Assembly: GCF_900112615.1 (NCBI RefSeq)
Contig: NZ_FOMK01000002.1
Span: 620,001 to 684,000, forward strand
Direction: 5' to 3'
Origin: Chitinophaga sp. CF118
GTDB lineage: Bacteria; Bacteroidota; Bacteroidia; Chitinophagales; Chitinophagaceae
DNA length: 64,000 nucleotides
A program made the translations under genes and the position numbers. Shown one piece after another: positions 7,928 through 15,877 of the stretch. The notes under the pieces are model-generated. The model ran no database searches. It was given only the letters and a program-made list of their open reading frames with translations, and was not told the DNA's origin. The stretch's first letter is position 1. Each line of letters begins with the position of its first letter.

Positions 7928-10537
7928 TTATTTTTTATAGGAGTAAAATAGGAAAAATATCAGTAACAACACAACTGCTCCCCCGGCAATCCACCAGTAA
8001 ACAGGTGTAGGAGCAGTCAGTGAGATCGTTTGCGGAATACCCATATACACCCATCCGGACCAGTAATAAGGCAGCTGTAATACAGGACTGGTCTGCTGCT
8101 GTAACCACTGTATTTTAGCGGTATGCAATGCCATACCTACCTCCTGTCCTTCGCGGAGGTTTGCATAAAAATGAGGCATAAAAGTAGCAGCCCCTGCATC
8201 ATTCACATTCCATAAACCCGCCACCACACCGGGGATTCCTGCAGCTGCAAATCCCCAGGACAAACTTTGTACCCCCTCTCCCTGCATGAGCCAGCCATCA
8301 GCTGTTCTGCATGCACTTAATACTACCAGTTGAGGTGCGTGTAACCGTGCTGTGAGGGAAGACAATGCAAAATTACCATCAGTCAGTTCCAGTACGGGCT
8401 CATGATGCACTCCGTATAAACCTGCGTGGGTACTGATATGCAGGACCCCTGTTTGTTGTAATGCCTGTTCCAGCGACTGTAAAGTAGCGGCCTTGTTTTC
8501 CTTATATTTGCCGCTTATAATTTCTTTCAGCTGGCGTTGTTCTTCCACTACTGCCGGGATGGCCCTGCTGCTACTATCGTGGGTAATAAAAAAACCGGTG
8601 AAGCTTTTAGTACCGGTGTCTTTTCTTTTTCTGAGCTGCTGCCAGCTTAATAGCGAATAAGCATAACTGATGGATGCCTGCTTTACGAGAAAAGGCCATG
8701 CTCCAATATCCGCGCGATACAATGAATCTGTTACCAATGCATCGAATGGCACGTAACCTAATACATCATCTGTTAAAAACAGGTATTGACGGGTTGGTTG
8801 CCATTGTTTATTCTTTAATAATGTGGTGTATAATTTATAAGCATCTTTATAATAAGTATGGGGATCATTGATCATAGCACCCGGTCCTTCTTTGAAATAG
8901 TGCTGTACAAAATACCTGCATTGCGCTTGCAAATCAGTGATGCTGTCTATGATCCGGATCACCTTCACTCCTTGCCTGTCGGCTTCCAGCAGGAACCATT
9001 GTTTTTCTCCTGCGAAGCAGGTTATCACTTCTGTATTTTCCGGCAGGTCGTTTAGTTGTGTACTAGTGACCCGGTTACTTTGTAAGAGTGCGGGATAACG
9101 TTGTTGTAATTTCCGTTGCAGACCACTCATTTCATATTCCATGGAAGAGATGATATCTGCATTGTTAAGCGCTTCCCTTTTAGAGTAGGCGATTGCCTGT
9201 TCCAGTTGCTGCATCCTATGGAACAAAGAATCTTTGTCGTGCATGGCCGCATAACCGACATTACGCCTGATTTCTTCCAGCAACCATTGAGCTTTCCCCT
9301 GTTCTGCATATTGCAGCATACGGTTAGCATACAGTATTTGTCCGCTGGTTTTATAAAGGCTGTATGCAATTCTCATTGCCAGTTCCACGCGGCGGCGGTT
9401 CTCCTGTTGTTGTAAGCGGCGGGAGTCCATACCAGCAAATTCATTCCGTAGTTTTGCTGCAGCAGCAAAGCAAAGATCTATTACTGACAATGCCCGTTGA
9501 GAGTTGCCAAGCAGATGATAAGTTCTTGCCAGTCCCTCCAGGGCATCCTGCAAAATATATTCGCCGTAGAGCCAGTGTTCAAGAGGTAGTTGGGTGGTGT
9601 TACGATAACGAGGCAAAAGAATTTTCAGTGCCTGGAGGTATTGTTGTTCCGCCAGTTCCGGTTTATTCTGTTCCAATAGTGCACGCCCCATCAGCACATA
9701 AACGTTTGCGGTTTCCCGTTGCCGTCCTCCTTTGAAATGATGTTCTATAACCTGTAACGCCAGCTGATATTGCTGTATAGCAGCCCTGTTATTATCTGTA
9801 GCAGCTGCCAACTGGCCTGCCTGCACGTAAGCACTTTCCAGCCAGTAGGCAACATCAGGGTTAGTACTCCTTAATAGTTTTATAGCGGCAATATTTAATT
9901 GGCGGGCGCTATCATAACTGCCCCTTGCCGTAGCCAGATCGGCCAGTGTATTCAGGAGAAGTCCTCTTACGGGTGCTTTATCACCTGCATATTGTAAACC
10001 CAGTTTTGCAAGTGCAGTTGCATTGATCCATTCTCCCTGTGAGCGTCTTAATACCGCCATATTTGCATATGCCGCGGCGATTAAAGAATTATCTTTTTTA
10101 TGGAGTGCCAGAGAGAGCATTTGTTCCTGGATATAGAGAGCACTTTCATAATCGCCCAGGCGGGTATAGTTATTCCCGAGAGGTTTGAGGATATGATCTT
10201 CTACATCGTAGGGATCGGGTAATACCTGTTTATAAAAAGAATAAGCCTGTTCGTAACACTGGATGGACTGTAAGATATTGCCAAGGTATAGCTGATAGTA
10301 TCCCTGGTTCACCAGGAGATCCAGCCAGGCAAGGTAATCTTCATCGGTACGGATAACACGCCATGCGTCTTTTTTACAATCCATTAATACGGCGATACGT
10401 GCCACAGGATCGGCTGCAACATATTCCATGCGGGCGTATAACCAGCCGGACAGATCATCTGCCCTTTGCATCTGCAGTAATCGTCTTTGCAGCGAATCAG
10501 GCAGGGCAAAGGAGTTTACTGCCAGGAAGCAGCACAA
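7928..10537 (-). CDS. Periplasmic TPR-CHAT protease-like protein with C-terminal membrane anchor
   Basis: 869 aa from the TTG at 10537. The reading frame stays open further upstream, and an ATC-initiated start at 10564 would give a better signal peptide (KQKIYITVLCCFLAVNSFA). TPR repeats cover about residues 60-400, a coiled-coil region follows, and a CHAT domain covers about 570-835. The caspase-like dyad is intact: His704 in HISTHAG and Cys743 in LSACRTADG. A single C-terminal helix (about 847-868) with a Lys tail anchors it, so TPR and CHAT parts should face the periplasm. CHAT proteins are peptidases activated through partner binding. It lies between the PKD-barrel gene and the Dabb gene, in one direction. 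Confidence 0.88.
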   Translation of the reverse strand: MCCFLAVNSFALPDSLQRRLLQMQRADDLSGWLYARMEYVAADPVARIAVLMDCKKDAWRVIRTDEDYLAWLDLLVNQGYYQLYLGNILQSIQCYEQAYSFYKQVLPDPYDVEDHILKPLGNNYTRLGDYESALYIQEQMLSLALHKKDNSLIAAAYANMAVLRRSQGEWINATALAKLGLQYAGDKAPVRGLLLNTLADLATARGSYDSARQLNIAAIKLLRSTNPDVAYWLESAYVQAGQLAAATDNNRAAIQQYQLALQVIEHHFKGGRQRETANVYVLMGRALLEQNKPELAEQQYLQALKILLPRYRNTTQLPLEHWLYGEYILQDALEGLARTYHLLGNSQRALSVIDLCFAAAAKLRNEFAGMDSRRLQQQENRRRVELAMRIAYSLYKTSGQILYANRMLQYAEQGKAQWLLEEIRRNVGYAAMHDKDSLFHRMQQLEQAIAYSKREALNNADIISSMEYEMSGLQRKLQQRYPALLQSNRVTSTQLNDLPENTEVITCFAGEKQWFLLEADRQGVKVIRIIDSITDLQAQCRYFVQHYFKEGPGAMINDPHTYYKDAYKLYTTLLKNKQWQPTRQYLFLTDDVLGYVPFDALVTDSLYRADIGAWPFLVKQASISYAYSLLSWQQLRKRKDTGTKSFTGFFITHDSSSRAIPAVVEEQRQLKEIISGKYKENKAATLQSLEQALQQTGVLHISTHAGLYGVHHEPVLELTDGNFALSSLTARLHAPQLVVLSACRTADGWLMQGEGVQSLSWGFAAAGIPGVVAGLWNVNDAGAATFMPHFYANLREGQEVGMALHTAKIQWLQQQTSPVLQLPYYWSGWVYMGIPQTISLTAPTPVYWWIAGGAVVLLLIFFLFYSYKK

Positions 10538-10590
10538 TACCGTAATATAGATTTTCTGTTTGATCGTTGAAGATACAAACCTTTTTTACT

Positions 10591-12549
10591 TTACAAACGC
10601 CAGGTAGCATACACATATAAACGTTGCTGTGCAGGATTCAGATAATACTGATAACGGATGCCCGCTGCTGGTCCTGTGCGTACCCTGCCCAGCTGGATAT
10701 CGCCAAAAACTCCGGGGTTTAAGCCGGTGAACCATGACTGATTATCATCCAGGTTTCCTGTCAGCGTTTGCAATCCCAGGTTTGCATTTTCCGCATAGGT
10801 ATTTAGAACGTGTTTAGTTTGTTTGCTGATATTCAGTGCCGCCATCATCCCCACCCCGGCTCCCAGCCAGCTATTCACATTATAGCGTAGTTGTACCGGT
10901 ACAGCCTCCAGTGTTACCACATTCACCCGTTCATATTTATCGCGGTAGCGCACTTTGTAATCCCTGTTATTAATAACAGTATCACCTCCTTCACGACGTC
11001 CCTGATACAATTCGTATTCATTGAATGCACTGGCATATAACTCTATTTGCAGGTACTGATGATGCGGGGCATAAGGCGACAAACTGGCTCCCAATGTAAA
11101 GCTCTTATTACCCATTTTCCAGCTTCCTTTATCTCCCATCTGGCTGGTATATCCCATGATTATACCCGGAGAAATACCTGGTATAAAACGGCCCGTAGAA
11201 TGGTTGGTGATTACCGGTTCATTCTGATCAAATACAATAGCAGCTCTGCTGGTGAAAGATTTTTTAGCGGGTCTTTTTCCGAAGTGGATGGTATATTTGA
11301 TAAACCCTTTGGTAGAGTCTTCATCATGTACGCCTTCCTGCTGTATACCGGGGAGATAAATATTTCTTAAAATAAAATGGATACTATCTTTCGAATGTAC
11401 CGTATCTACACAGCTTTGTTTCTCGTAGGCTGTAGCACAGGGAATACATTTAGGCTGCATGTCTGCCAGTTCTACGGAACCGCCGTCCAGCATATCCGGA
11501 ATACGAATTCCCAGATCCACTTTTGAGGCGGGGCCTTTTCCTGTATTCTGAAATTGTACTTTATAGGTGAGTGTTCTTTTTTTTCCGGTAAAACGGTAGT
11601 TCATCCGGCGGTTGCGCATAATCATGCGGTTGGGATCGTGAGAGGCTACAACCGGCAGTTCCAGTACATATTGTTCCGGTTCTGCGGAAGGATCGTCCGG
11701 GATGAATAAAGCACTGATGCTTACTACGGCATTTGTATCCTTAACCATTTCAGGTGTGGTTTGCAGGGATACGAACATGAACTGTTCGGCTCCTGGTTGT
11801 ACTTTTTCCATCCGCCATATATGGCTTTTACGAAACAGGTACATCTGCTCCATGACCATTGCTTTTACCTGTTGATTAGTTGTTATGTACTCATCTTCTG
11901 CTGGTCCGTTCTTAGCCATCATTGGCGGCATTGCTACCGTTTGTTCCTGCATATAGGCCCATAAAGAATCTGCGGGGAGATCCTTTTCCTGATGGTGTGT
12001 ACGCACTTCCTGCCATGTGAAATTATCCTGTTTGAACTGTTTCTCATTATACATTAATAACAGCGAGCCCCCCGTTACTGTAATTGCTGACTGGCGATAA
12101 CCTATCAGTAGCACCATTTCTTCGCCTGGGCGGGGCATGCGATTCACTTTCATTTCGATAGCCCCTCCTCCTTTAAAAAAACCTGATGGTCCGTTGATAT
12201 CTGCAATCGATTTATTTTTAATCCTTACTGGACGGGGACGGGTAGGCGGTGGTTTTCCATCGTCATAATTATTAGTTGCATATAATCTTACTTCATAACT
12301 TCCTGTATCCCGGTAGATATGTTGCGGTGTTTTTTCGAAGCTGAAAGTACCATCTCCGAACTCCCAGAAGTAAGAATAAAATGGAGATGGAGCTCCTGCT
12401 ACACCTCTTAGTGGGCGAAGATCTGCCGAAAAATTTATTCTATTATCGGTTTCCTGCGTGTTTACCTGAGCAGGGATACTATCAACCGTTTGTCCATTAC
12501 TTTGTTTACAAATAAAGATGATACAAAACAGAAGGACACAGTTTTTCAT
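10591..12549 (-). CDS. PKD-domain protein with C-terminal beta-barrel-like region
   Basis: 652 aa from the ATG at 12549 (12561 is an alternative), with a signal peptide (MKNCVLLFCIIFICKQSNG-Q). A PKD domain spans about residues 35-115 (YFWEFGDGTFSFEKTPQHIY). A beta-rich region follows; residues about 330-440 resemble the DUF11-like repeats of T9SS substrates (KVQFQNTGKGPASKVDLG, SRAAIVFDQNEP). The last 190 residues alternate aromatic and small residues in short strands (VPVQLRYNVNSWLGAGVGMM, GIRYQYYLNPAQQRLYVYA), as in small outer-membrane barrels. An outer-membrane location is inferred. It ends 26 nt from the possible ATC start of the CHAT gene, so the two are probably one operon. Confidence 0.75.
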   Translation of the reverse strand: MKNCVLLFCIIFICKQSNGQTVDSIPAQVNTQETDNRINFSADLRPLRGVAGAPSPFYSYFWEFGDGTFSFEKTPQHIYRDTGSYEVRLYATNNYDDGKPPPTRPRPVRIKNKSIADINGPSGFFKGGGAIEMKVNRMPRPGEEMVLLIGYRQSAITVTGGSLLLMYNEKQFKQDNFTWQEVRTHHQEKDLPADSLWAYMQEQTVAMPPMMAKNGPAEDEYITTNQQVKAMVMEQMYLFRKSHIWRMEKVQPGAEQFMFVSLQTTPEMVKDTNAVVSISALFIPDDPSAEPEQYVLELPVVASHDPNRMIMRNRRMNYRFTGKKRTLTYKVQFQNTGKGPASKVDLGIRIPDMLDGGSVELADMQPKCIPCATAYEKQSCVDTVHSKDSIHFILRNIYLPGIQQEGVHDEDSTKGFIKYTIHFGKRPAKKSFTSRAAIVFDQNEPVITNHSTGRFIPGISPGIIMGYTSQMGDKGSWKMGNKSFTLGASLSPYAPHHQYLQIELYASAFNEYELYQGRREGGDTVINNRDYKVRYRDKYERVNVVTLEAVPVQLRYNVNSWLGAGVGMMAALNISKQTKHVLNTYAENANLGLQTLTGNLDDNQSWFTGLNPGVFGDIQLGRVRTGPAAGIRYQYYLNPAQQRLYVYATWRL

Positions 12550-12639
12550 GGTGCTACACATTTAGAAATGGAATCTACATTCACAACCCGCTCATAGGTA
12601 AAGACGGTCACACAAGATAATATAAATCCGCTGACTATT

Positions 12640-12736
12640 TTATTGATTATAAATATGATGTTTAGTATGAATGATCGATGATTATTGATCATAAATATGG
12701 TGTTTAGTATGAATGATGGATGGTTATTGATCATAA
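12640..12736. repeat. 42-bp tandem repeat, about 2.3 copies
   Basis: Units begin at 12640, 12682 and 12724 with TTATTGATcATAAATA; the period is exactly 42 bp, so an open frame could persist through it, but no convincing protein is seen. It lies upstream of the PKD gene (start 12549) and feeds into the inverted repeat 12718-12861. Confidence 0.85.
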
Positions 12737-12861
12737 ATACACTGCGTCTGCCTGTTTAGTTTATTAATTTAACTTTGGAATATGATTTTAGATTAGATCT
12801 CTACTAAACTTCACCTAATCATCACGGCAGACAAGGTGTATTTATTGATCAATAACCATCC
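12718..12861. repeat. Long imperfect inverted repeat (37-bp arms, 70-bp centre)
   Basis: Arm 12718-12754 is complementary to 12825-12861 with about three mismatches and a one-base gap; the outer 16 nt (GGATGGTTATTGATCA and its complement) are perfect. The left arm shares sequence with the 42-bp tandem repeat. The 144-bp structure resembles a small non-autonomous element or a very long hairpin in the leader of the PKD gene. The rest of the 475-bp gap 12562-13036 holds only this and the terminator at 12990. Confidence 0.75.
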
Positions 12862-12989
12862 CACTACATCATTTTTTTACACTTATTTTAGTCAATCCAC
12901 ATTTTTAGCCTCTATTTTTATTGTATTTTTTGCCTGGTGATATTTTTAGTCTATTCGTATTTGAGAAGACTAAACCGAATGAAAAAGAG

Positions 12990-13009
12990 GATGCTCCATG
13001 CGGAGCACC
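12990..13009. terminator. Terminator hairpin downstream of the lipoprotein gene
   Basis: GATGCTCC and GGAGCACC pair around ATGC. On the minus strand the hairpin is followed by CTCTTTTTC and lies 27 nt after the stop at 13037. CCTTTTTGG on the plus side makes it potentially bidirectional. Confidence 0.7.
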
Positions 13010-13036
13010 CTTTTTGGGGTTATGCGAATCACTGAT

Positions 13037-13990
13037 CTATTGTACCGAATCGAGAAATGCTGTTACGGTAGCTTCTGTTGACCGCGCAATAGGAATATCG
13101 ATGTGCATATCAGCAGCGATAGTGATATGTTGAGTACCAAATTCGATGTAGCCATTTTCATCTTTACCAATGATTACCAGTTCACCTTCCTTACCTACTG
13201 GCAGAGAGTTCAGATATGACTGGAACTGCAACAACTGATAGTTAAATGGTAATGTGATAACAGTTGTGATATCTGAGAATACAATCATCACCTGTAAACC
13301 TGTTAAGGAATCGCTATCCTGGAAATCAGGAGATACGGTGATAGTTGTTTTAGGAGCAGGATCCTGGTAGAAGCGGTCACAGTTTACCCATGTAAATGCA
13401 GGCAGATTAAAAACGTATGAATTGTCGCCCATACCGAAAGGAGCATAAGGAGCTGGCACCCATGTATTTGGATAATCTACAGGTACGCCACCATTGTTAT
13501 CTACTTTGCGTGGAGCCTGTACGAACAAATTCATATCCCCCGCTCTCATCACCTGAGGCACTTTTACTTCTATTGCAGAATCACCTGGTACGAGCGCCCT
13601 GCCATCTGCAGTAGCTCTTACATTAATCTCACCACCGGAGATTAATAATTGTCCGTTTGCTTCGGTCATAGGACCAGATAATAAGATGTCTTTTTTGCTC
13701 AGTACTTCTGTTAGTTTGATGGTTACTGTTCCCGTTACTAATGCTCCTGTCAGAGAATCTTTAAAGGAATTAGGGCGGAAAGTAATTTTAGTTCCCTTTT
13801 CACCTGTTACAACAAATCCTGTTGCTGCACTACCGGTAAAAGTTTGCGCTTTCACCTGATATTTAGCCATGAATGCATCGGATTTTATTTGTCCGAATGA
13901 AGTATCGGGTGTTTGTTTGTCTTTGCTACAAGCAACTGCCATTATTATTAAAGCAGTCATAATTGAACCATGTAATAAGAACTTTTTCAT
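13037..13990 (-). CDS. Secreted lipoprotein with ZU5-like beta domain
   Basis: 317 aa. SpII signal peptide with lipobox VACSKD (Cys21). The region 55-150 has the pattern often seen in Bacteroidota lipoproteins: GTKITFRPNSFKDSLTGALV, GTVTIKLTEV, ISGGEINVRATADGRAL; it resembles ZU5-like beta sandwiches. The C-terminal half is beta-rich with no recognised domain and no catalytic motif. Function unknown; likely on the outer-membrane surface or periplasmic face. It is preceded by a 67-bp triple repeat (14030-14233) and lies between a sigma/anti-sigma pair on the other strand and the PKD-CHAT operon on the same strand. Confidence 0.75.
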   Translation of the reverse strand: MKKFLLHGSIMTALIIMAVACSKDKQTPDTSFGQIKSDAFMAKYQVKAQTFTGSAATGFVVTGEKGTKITFRPNSFKDSLTGALVTGTVTIKLTEVLSKKDILLSGPMTEANGQLLISGGEINVRATADGRALVPGDSAIEVKVPQVMRAGDMNLFVQAPRKVDNNGGVPVDYPNTWVPAPYAPFGMGDNSYVFNLPAFTWVNCDRFYQDPAPKTTITVSPDFQDSDSLTGLQVMIVFSDITTVITLPFNYQLLQFQSYLNSLPVGKEGELVIIGKDENGYIEFGTQHITIAADMHIDIPIARSTEATVTAFLDSVQ

Positions 13991-14029
13991 GTTTGTTATT
14001 TTTTGAAGTGAGTTAATAATTTAATTTTT

Positions 14030-14233
14030 GCAGGAGTGTATAAGTGTTACAATCAGTATAGTCTACAGCAAGAGTGTATTTTTGATAAGAGGTTTTGCAG
14101 GCGTGCATAAGTGTTACAATCAGTATAGTCTACAGCAAGAGTGTATTTTTGATAAGAGGTTTTGCAGGCGTGCATAAGTGTTACAATCAGTATAGTCACC
14201 AGCAGCAAGAGTGTGTCTTTGATAAGAGGTTTT
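14030..14233. repeat. Three tandem copies of a 67/67/70-bp repeat
   Basis: Copies begin at 14030, 14097 and 14164. The first two are 67 bp and nearly identical; the third has a 3-bp insertion and is 70 bp. Because 67 is not a multiple of 3, the open frame on the minus strand (14053-14241) reads the same unit in three frames. It occupies most of the 403-bp gap 13991-14393, upstream of the lipoprotein gene. Confidence 0.92.
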
Positions 14234-14241
14234 ACATTCAT
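14053..14241 (-). CDS. Possible small lipoprotein-like peptide encoded by the 67-bp repeat
   Basis: 62 aa. The N terminus (MNVKPLIKDTLLLLVTILIV) followed by TLMHAC looks like an SpII signal peptide with a lipobox ending at Cys26. Everything after comes from the two further repeat copies read in other frames, ending in CCRLY. It may be a genuine small lipoprotein altered by repeat expansion, the remnant of a longer lipoprotein gene, or only a fortuitous frame. No promoter element of the TAnnTTTG type is visible upstream. Confidence 0.3.
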   Translation of the reverse strand: MNVKPLIKDTLLLLVTILIVTLMHACKTSYQKYTLAVDYTDCNTYARLQNLLSKIHSCCRLY

Positions 14242-14393
14242 CGTTACCTGGATTATAATTGATGCTTACTCGTTTCAGGCTTTTCAGCTACCGCCTTTCT
14301 ACAGGTATATCAACTGGTAATTCCTTTTGTTACCCCTTTCCTGAAAAAAATATTTATGGTTTAAATATCATATATTAGCAGACCCACATAGAA

Positions 14394-14963
14394 ATGATAA
14401 TGAGTACCGTTACGCATACTGACCAACATTATATAGAAGGCCTTTTGCAGAATGACAGCCGGGTTATCCGTCAGATCTACGAGCAGTTTGCCGATAAGAT
14501 TAAAGGCTACATCATAAATAATAGTGGTACCGGACAGGATGCTGCTGATATTTTCCAGGAGGCCCTTACTGCTATTTACCAACAGGCGAAGTACAAGCAA
14601 TTGCAACTAACTTGTCCTTTTGAGCCTTTCTTATTATTAGTATGTAAGCGGAAATGGCTGAATGAATTAAAAAAAAGGTCGAATGACCCGGTAACAAATC
14701 ACCCTGCGGATGTATATGATCATATAGGGGAAGATGTTTTTGCCATGTCTGAGCAAATAGCACAGCAGGAAAGCCAGACCAGGCTGTTCATGCATGCTTT
14801 CAGACAGTTGGGCGAAAAATGCAGGGAGATCATTCAGCGCAGTTTACAGGACGAACACCAGGAGAAAATAGCGGAGTCTCTTGGAGTTACTTATGGTTAC
14901 CTGCGCAAGAAGAAGTCCGAATGCATGGCTACCCTCTTAAAAATTATCCGTTCACAACAATAG
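14394..14963 (+). CDS. ECF-type RNA polymerase sigma factor
   Basis: 189 aa (ATG 14400 is an alternative start six bases in). Region 2 is seen at about residues 22-90 (IRQIYEQFADKIKGYIIN, DAADIFQEALTAIYQQ) and region 4 at about 125-185 (LGEKCREIIQRSLQDEHQEKIAESLGVTYGYLRKKKSECM), the usual two-domain ECF layout. It recruits polymerase to target promoters under anti-sigma control. The next gene, 9 nt downstream, is a membrane protein with an anti-sigma-like N terminus. The likely regulon is the surrounding CHAT/PKD/CHU_C cluster, by position only. Confidence 0.9.
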   Translation: MIMSTVTHTDQHYIEGLLQNDSRVIRQIYEQFADKIKGYIINNSGTGQDAADIFQEALTAIYQQAKYKQLQLTCPFEPFLLLVCKRKWLNELKKRSNDPVTNHPADVYDHIGEDVFAMSEQIAQQESQTRLFMHAFRQLGEKCREIIQRSLQDEHQEKIAESLGVTYGYLRKKKSECMATLLKIIRSQQ

Positions 14964-14972
14964 ATTAATCGT

Positions 14973-15716
14973 ATGCACTCATATACTGAAGAAGAGATAG
15001 CGCTGTATGTTAACGGTGATATGACCGGAGAGGATCAGCAACAGTTTGAACAGGTGTTACAAACAGACAAGACCCTGCGGGAGAATGTGCAGGAATACCG
15101 TGAGGTAAAAGCATCGCTCAGCGCCAGACTGGCACCGGATGCGCAGGACAAAGCCCTTAAACATACCTTGCAATCGCTGAACGAAGAGTATTTTGGACGC
15201 ACAGAAGCTAAAATAAGACCAGTTGGAGTTTACATCAAATGGGCCTGCGCTGCTGCTGCTATAGCCATTATACTGGTAATCAACCTGTTCCATCCATGGC
15301 GACAAAATGACCTCTATAAAGAATATTCCTCACTCCAAATGGTTACTACCGCAGAAAGGGGCGACCGTACGGATACTTTGCTACAGCAGGCAGCTACAGC
15401 ATTCAACAACCAGGAGTTTGGCATAGCACAAAAAGATCTGCATGCCTTATACCAGCAGGAGCCGGATAATGCGCTGGTGCAATTCTATTATGCCGTATCG
15501 CTGGTGGAAACGGGTGATCATCATACCGGTCAACCAATCCTGGAGCATATTTACCAAGGCAGTTCTATCTTTAAATATGATGCTGCTTATTTCCTGGCGC
15601 TCAGTTACCTGAAAATCAATAATTATGAGGCTTGTCGCCAGTGGTTGCAAAAGGTTCCGGCAGGAACAGGCAAATATGCCCAGGCACAGTCATTAATGAG
15701 CCAGTTGCCAAAGTAA
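14973..15716 (+). CDS. Membrane TPR protein, probable anti-sigma factor
   Basis: 247 aa. The cytoplasmic N terminus (1-70; YTEEEIALYVNGDMTGEDQQQFEQ, then a helical segment) resembles anti-sigma zinc-finger domains in arrangement but lacks their His/Cys residues. A single membrane helix lies at about residues 86-106 (YIKWACAAAAIAIILVINLF). The periplasmic part carries TPR-like repeats (about 130-245), which should bind a partner. Its gene follows the ECF sigma gene by 9 nt and ends at a terminator (15785), so the two form a clean operon. TPR on the far side of the membrane suggests sensing of an envelope protein; this is inference. Confidence 0.75.
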   Translation: MHSYTEEEIALYVNGDMTGEDQQQFEQVLQTDKTLRENVQEYREVKASLSARLAPDAQDKALKHTLQSLNEEYFGRTEAKIRPVGVYIKWACAAAAIAIILVINLFHPWRQNDLYKEYSSLQMVTTAERGDRTDTLLQQAATAFNNQEFGIAQKDLHALYQQEPDNALVQFYYAVSLVETGDHHTGQPILEHIYQGSSIFKYDAAYFLALSYLKINNYEACRQWLQKVPAGTGKYAQAQSLMSQLPK

Positions 15717-15784
15717 TCTGAGTTGTATTTTATGGGGCAGTATGGTATTCCATCCTATAGCAGGCAAACAAATTTTATAAAAGG

Positions 15785-15817
15785 AGGTTGTATCAAAGGT
15801 ATGGTACAACCTTTTTT
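15785..15817 (+). terminator. Terminator of the sigma/anti-sigma operon
   Basis: AGGTTGTA (15785-15792) pairs with TACAACCT (15805-15812), followed by a T run. The stem and loop closely resemble the terminator at 18197-18223 on the other strand. Confidence 0.8.
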
Positions 15818-15877
15818 CATTCGGATACCTGATGGAGAGCCATGCATTTAAGAAAACATATTGTGTAGCGCCTTCGT

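Noticed and set aside
14030-14233. 67-bp repeats as a CRISPR array
   Set aside because: The repeats are contiguous with no spacers and only three copies; no cas genes.
15057-15305. Minus-strand frame inside the anti-sigma gene
   Set aside because: Shadow of a strong coding region with no conserved features.
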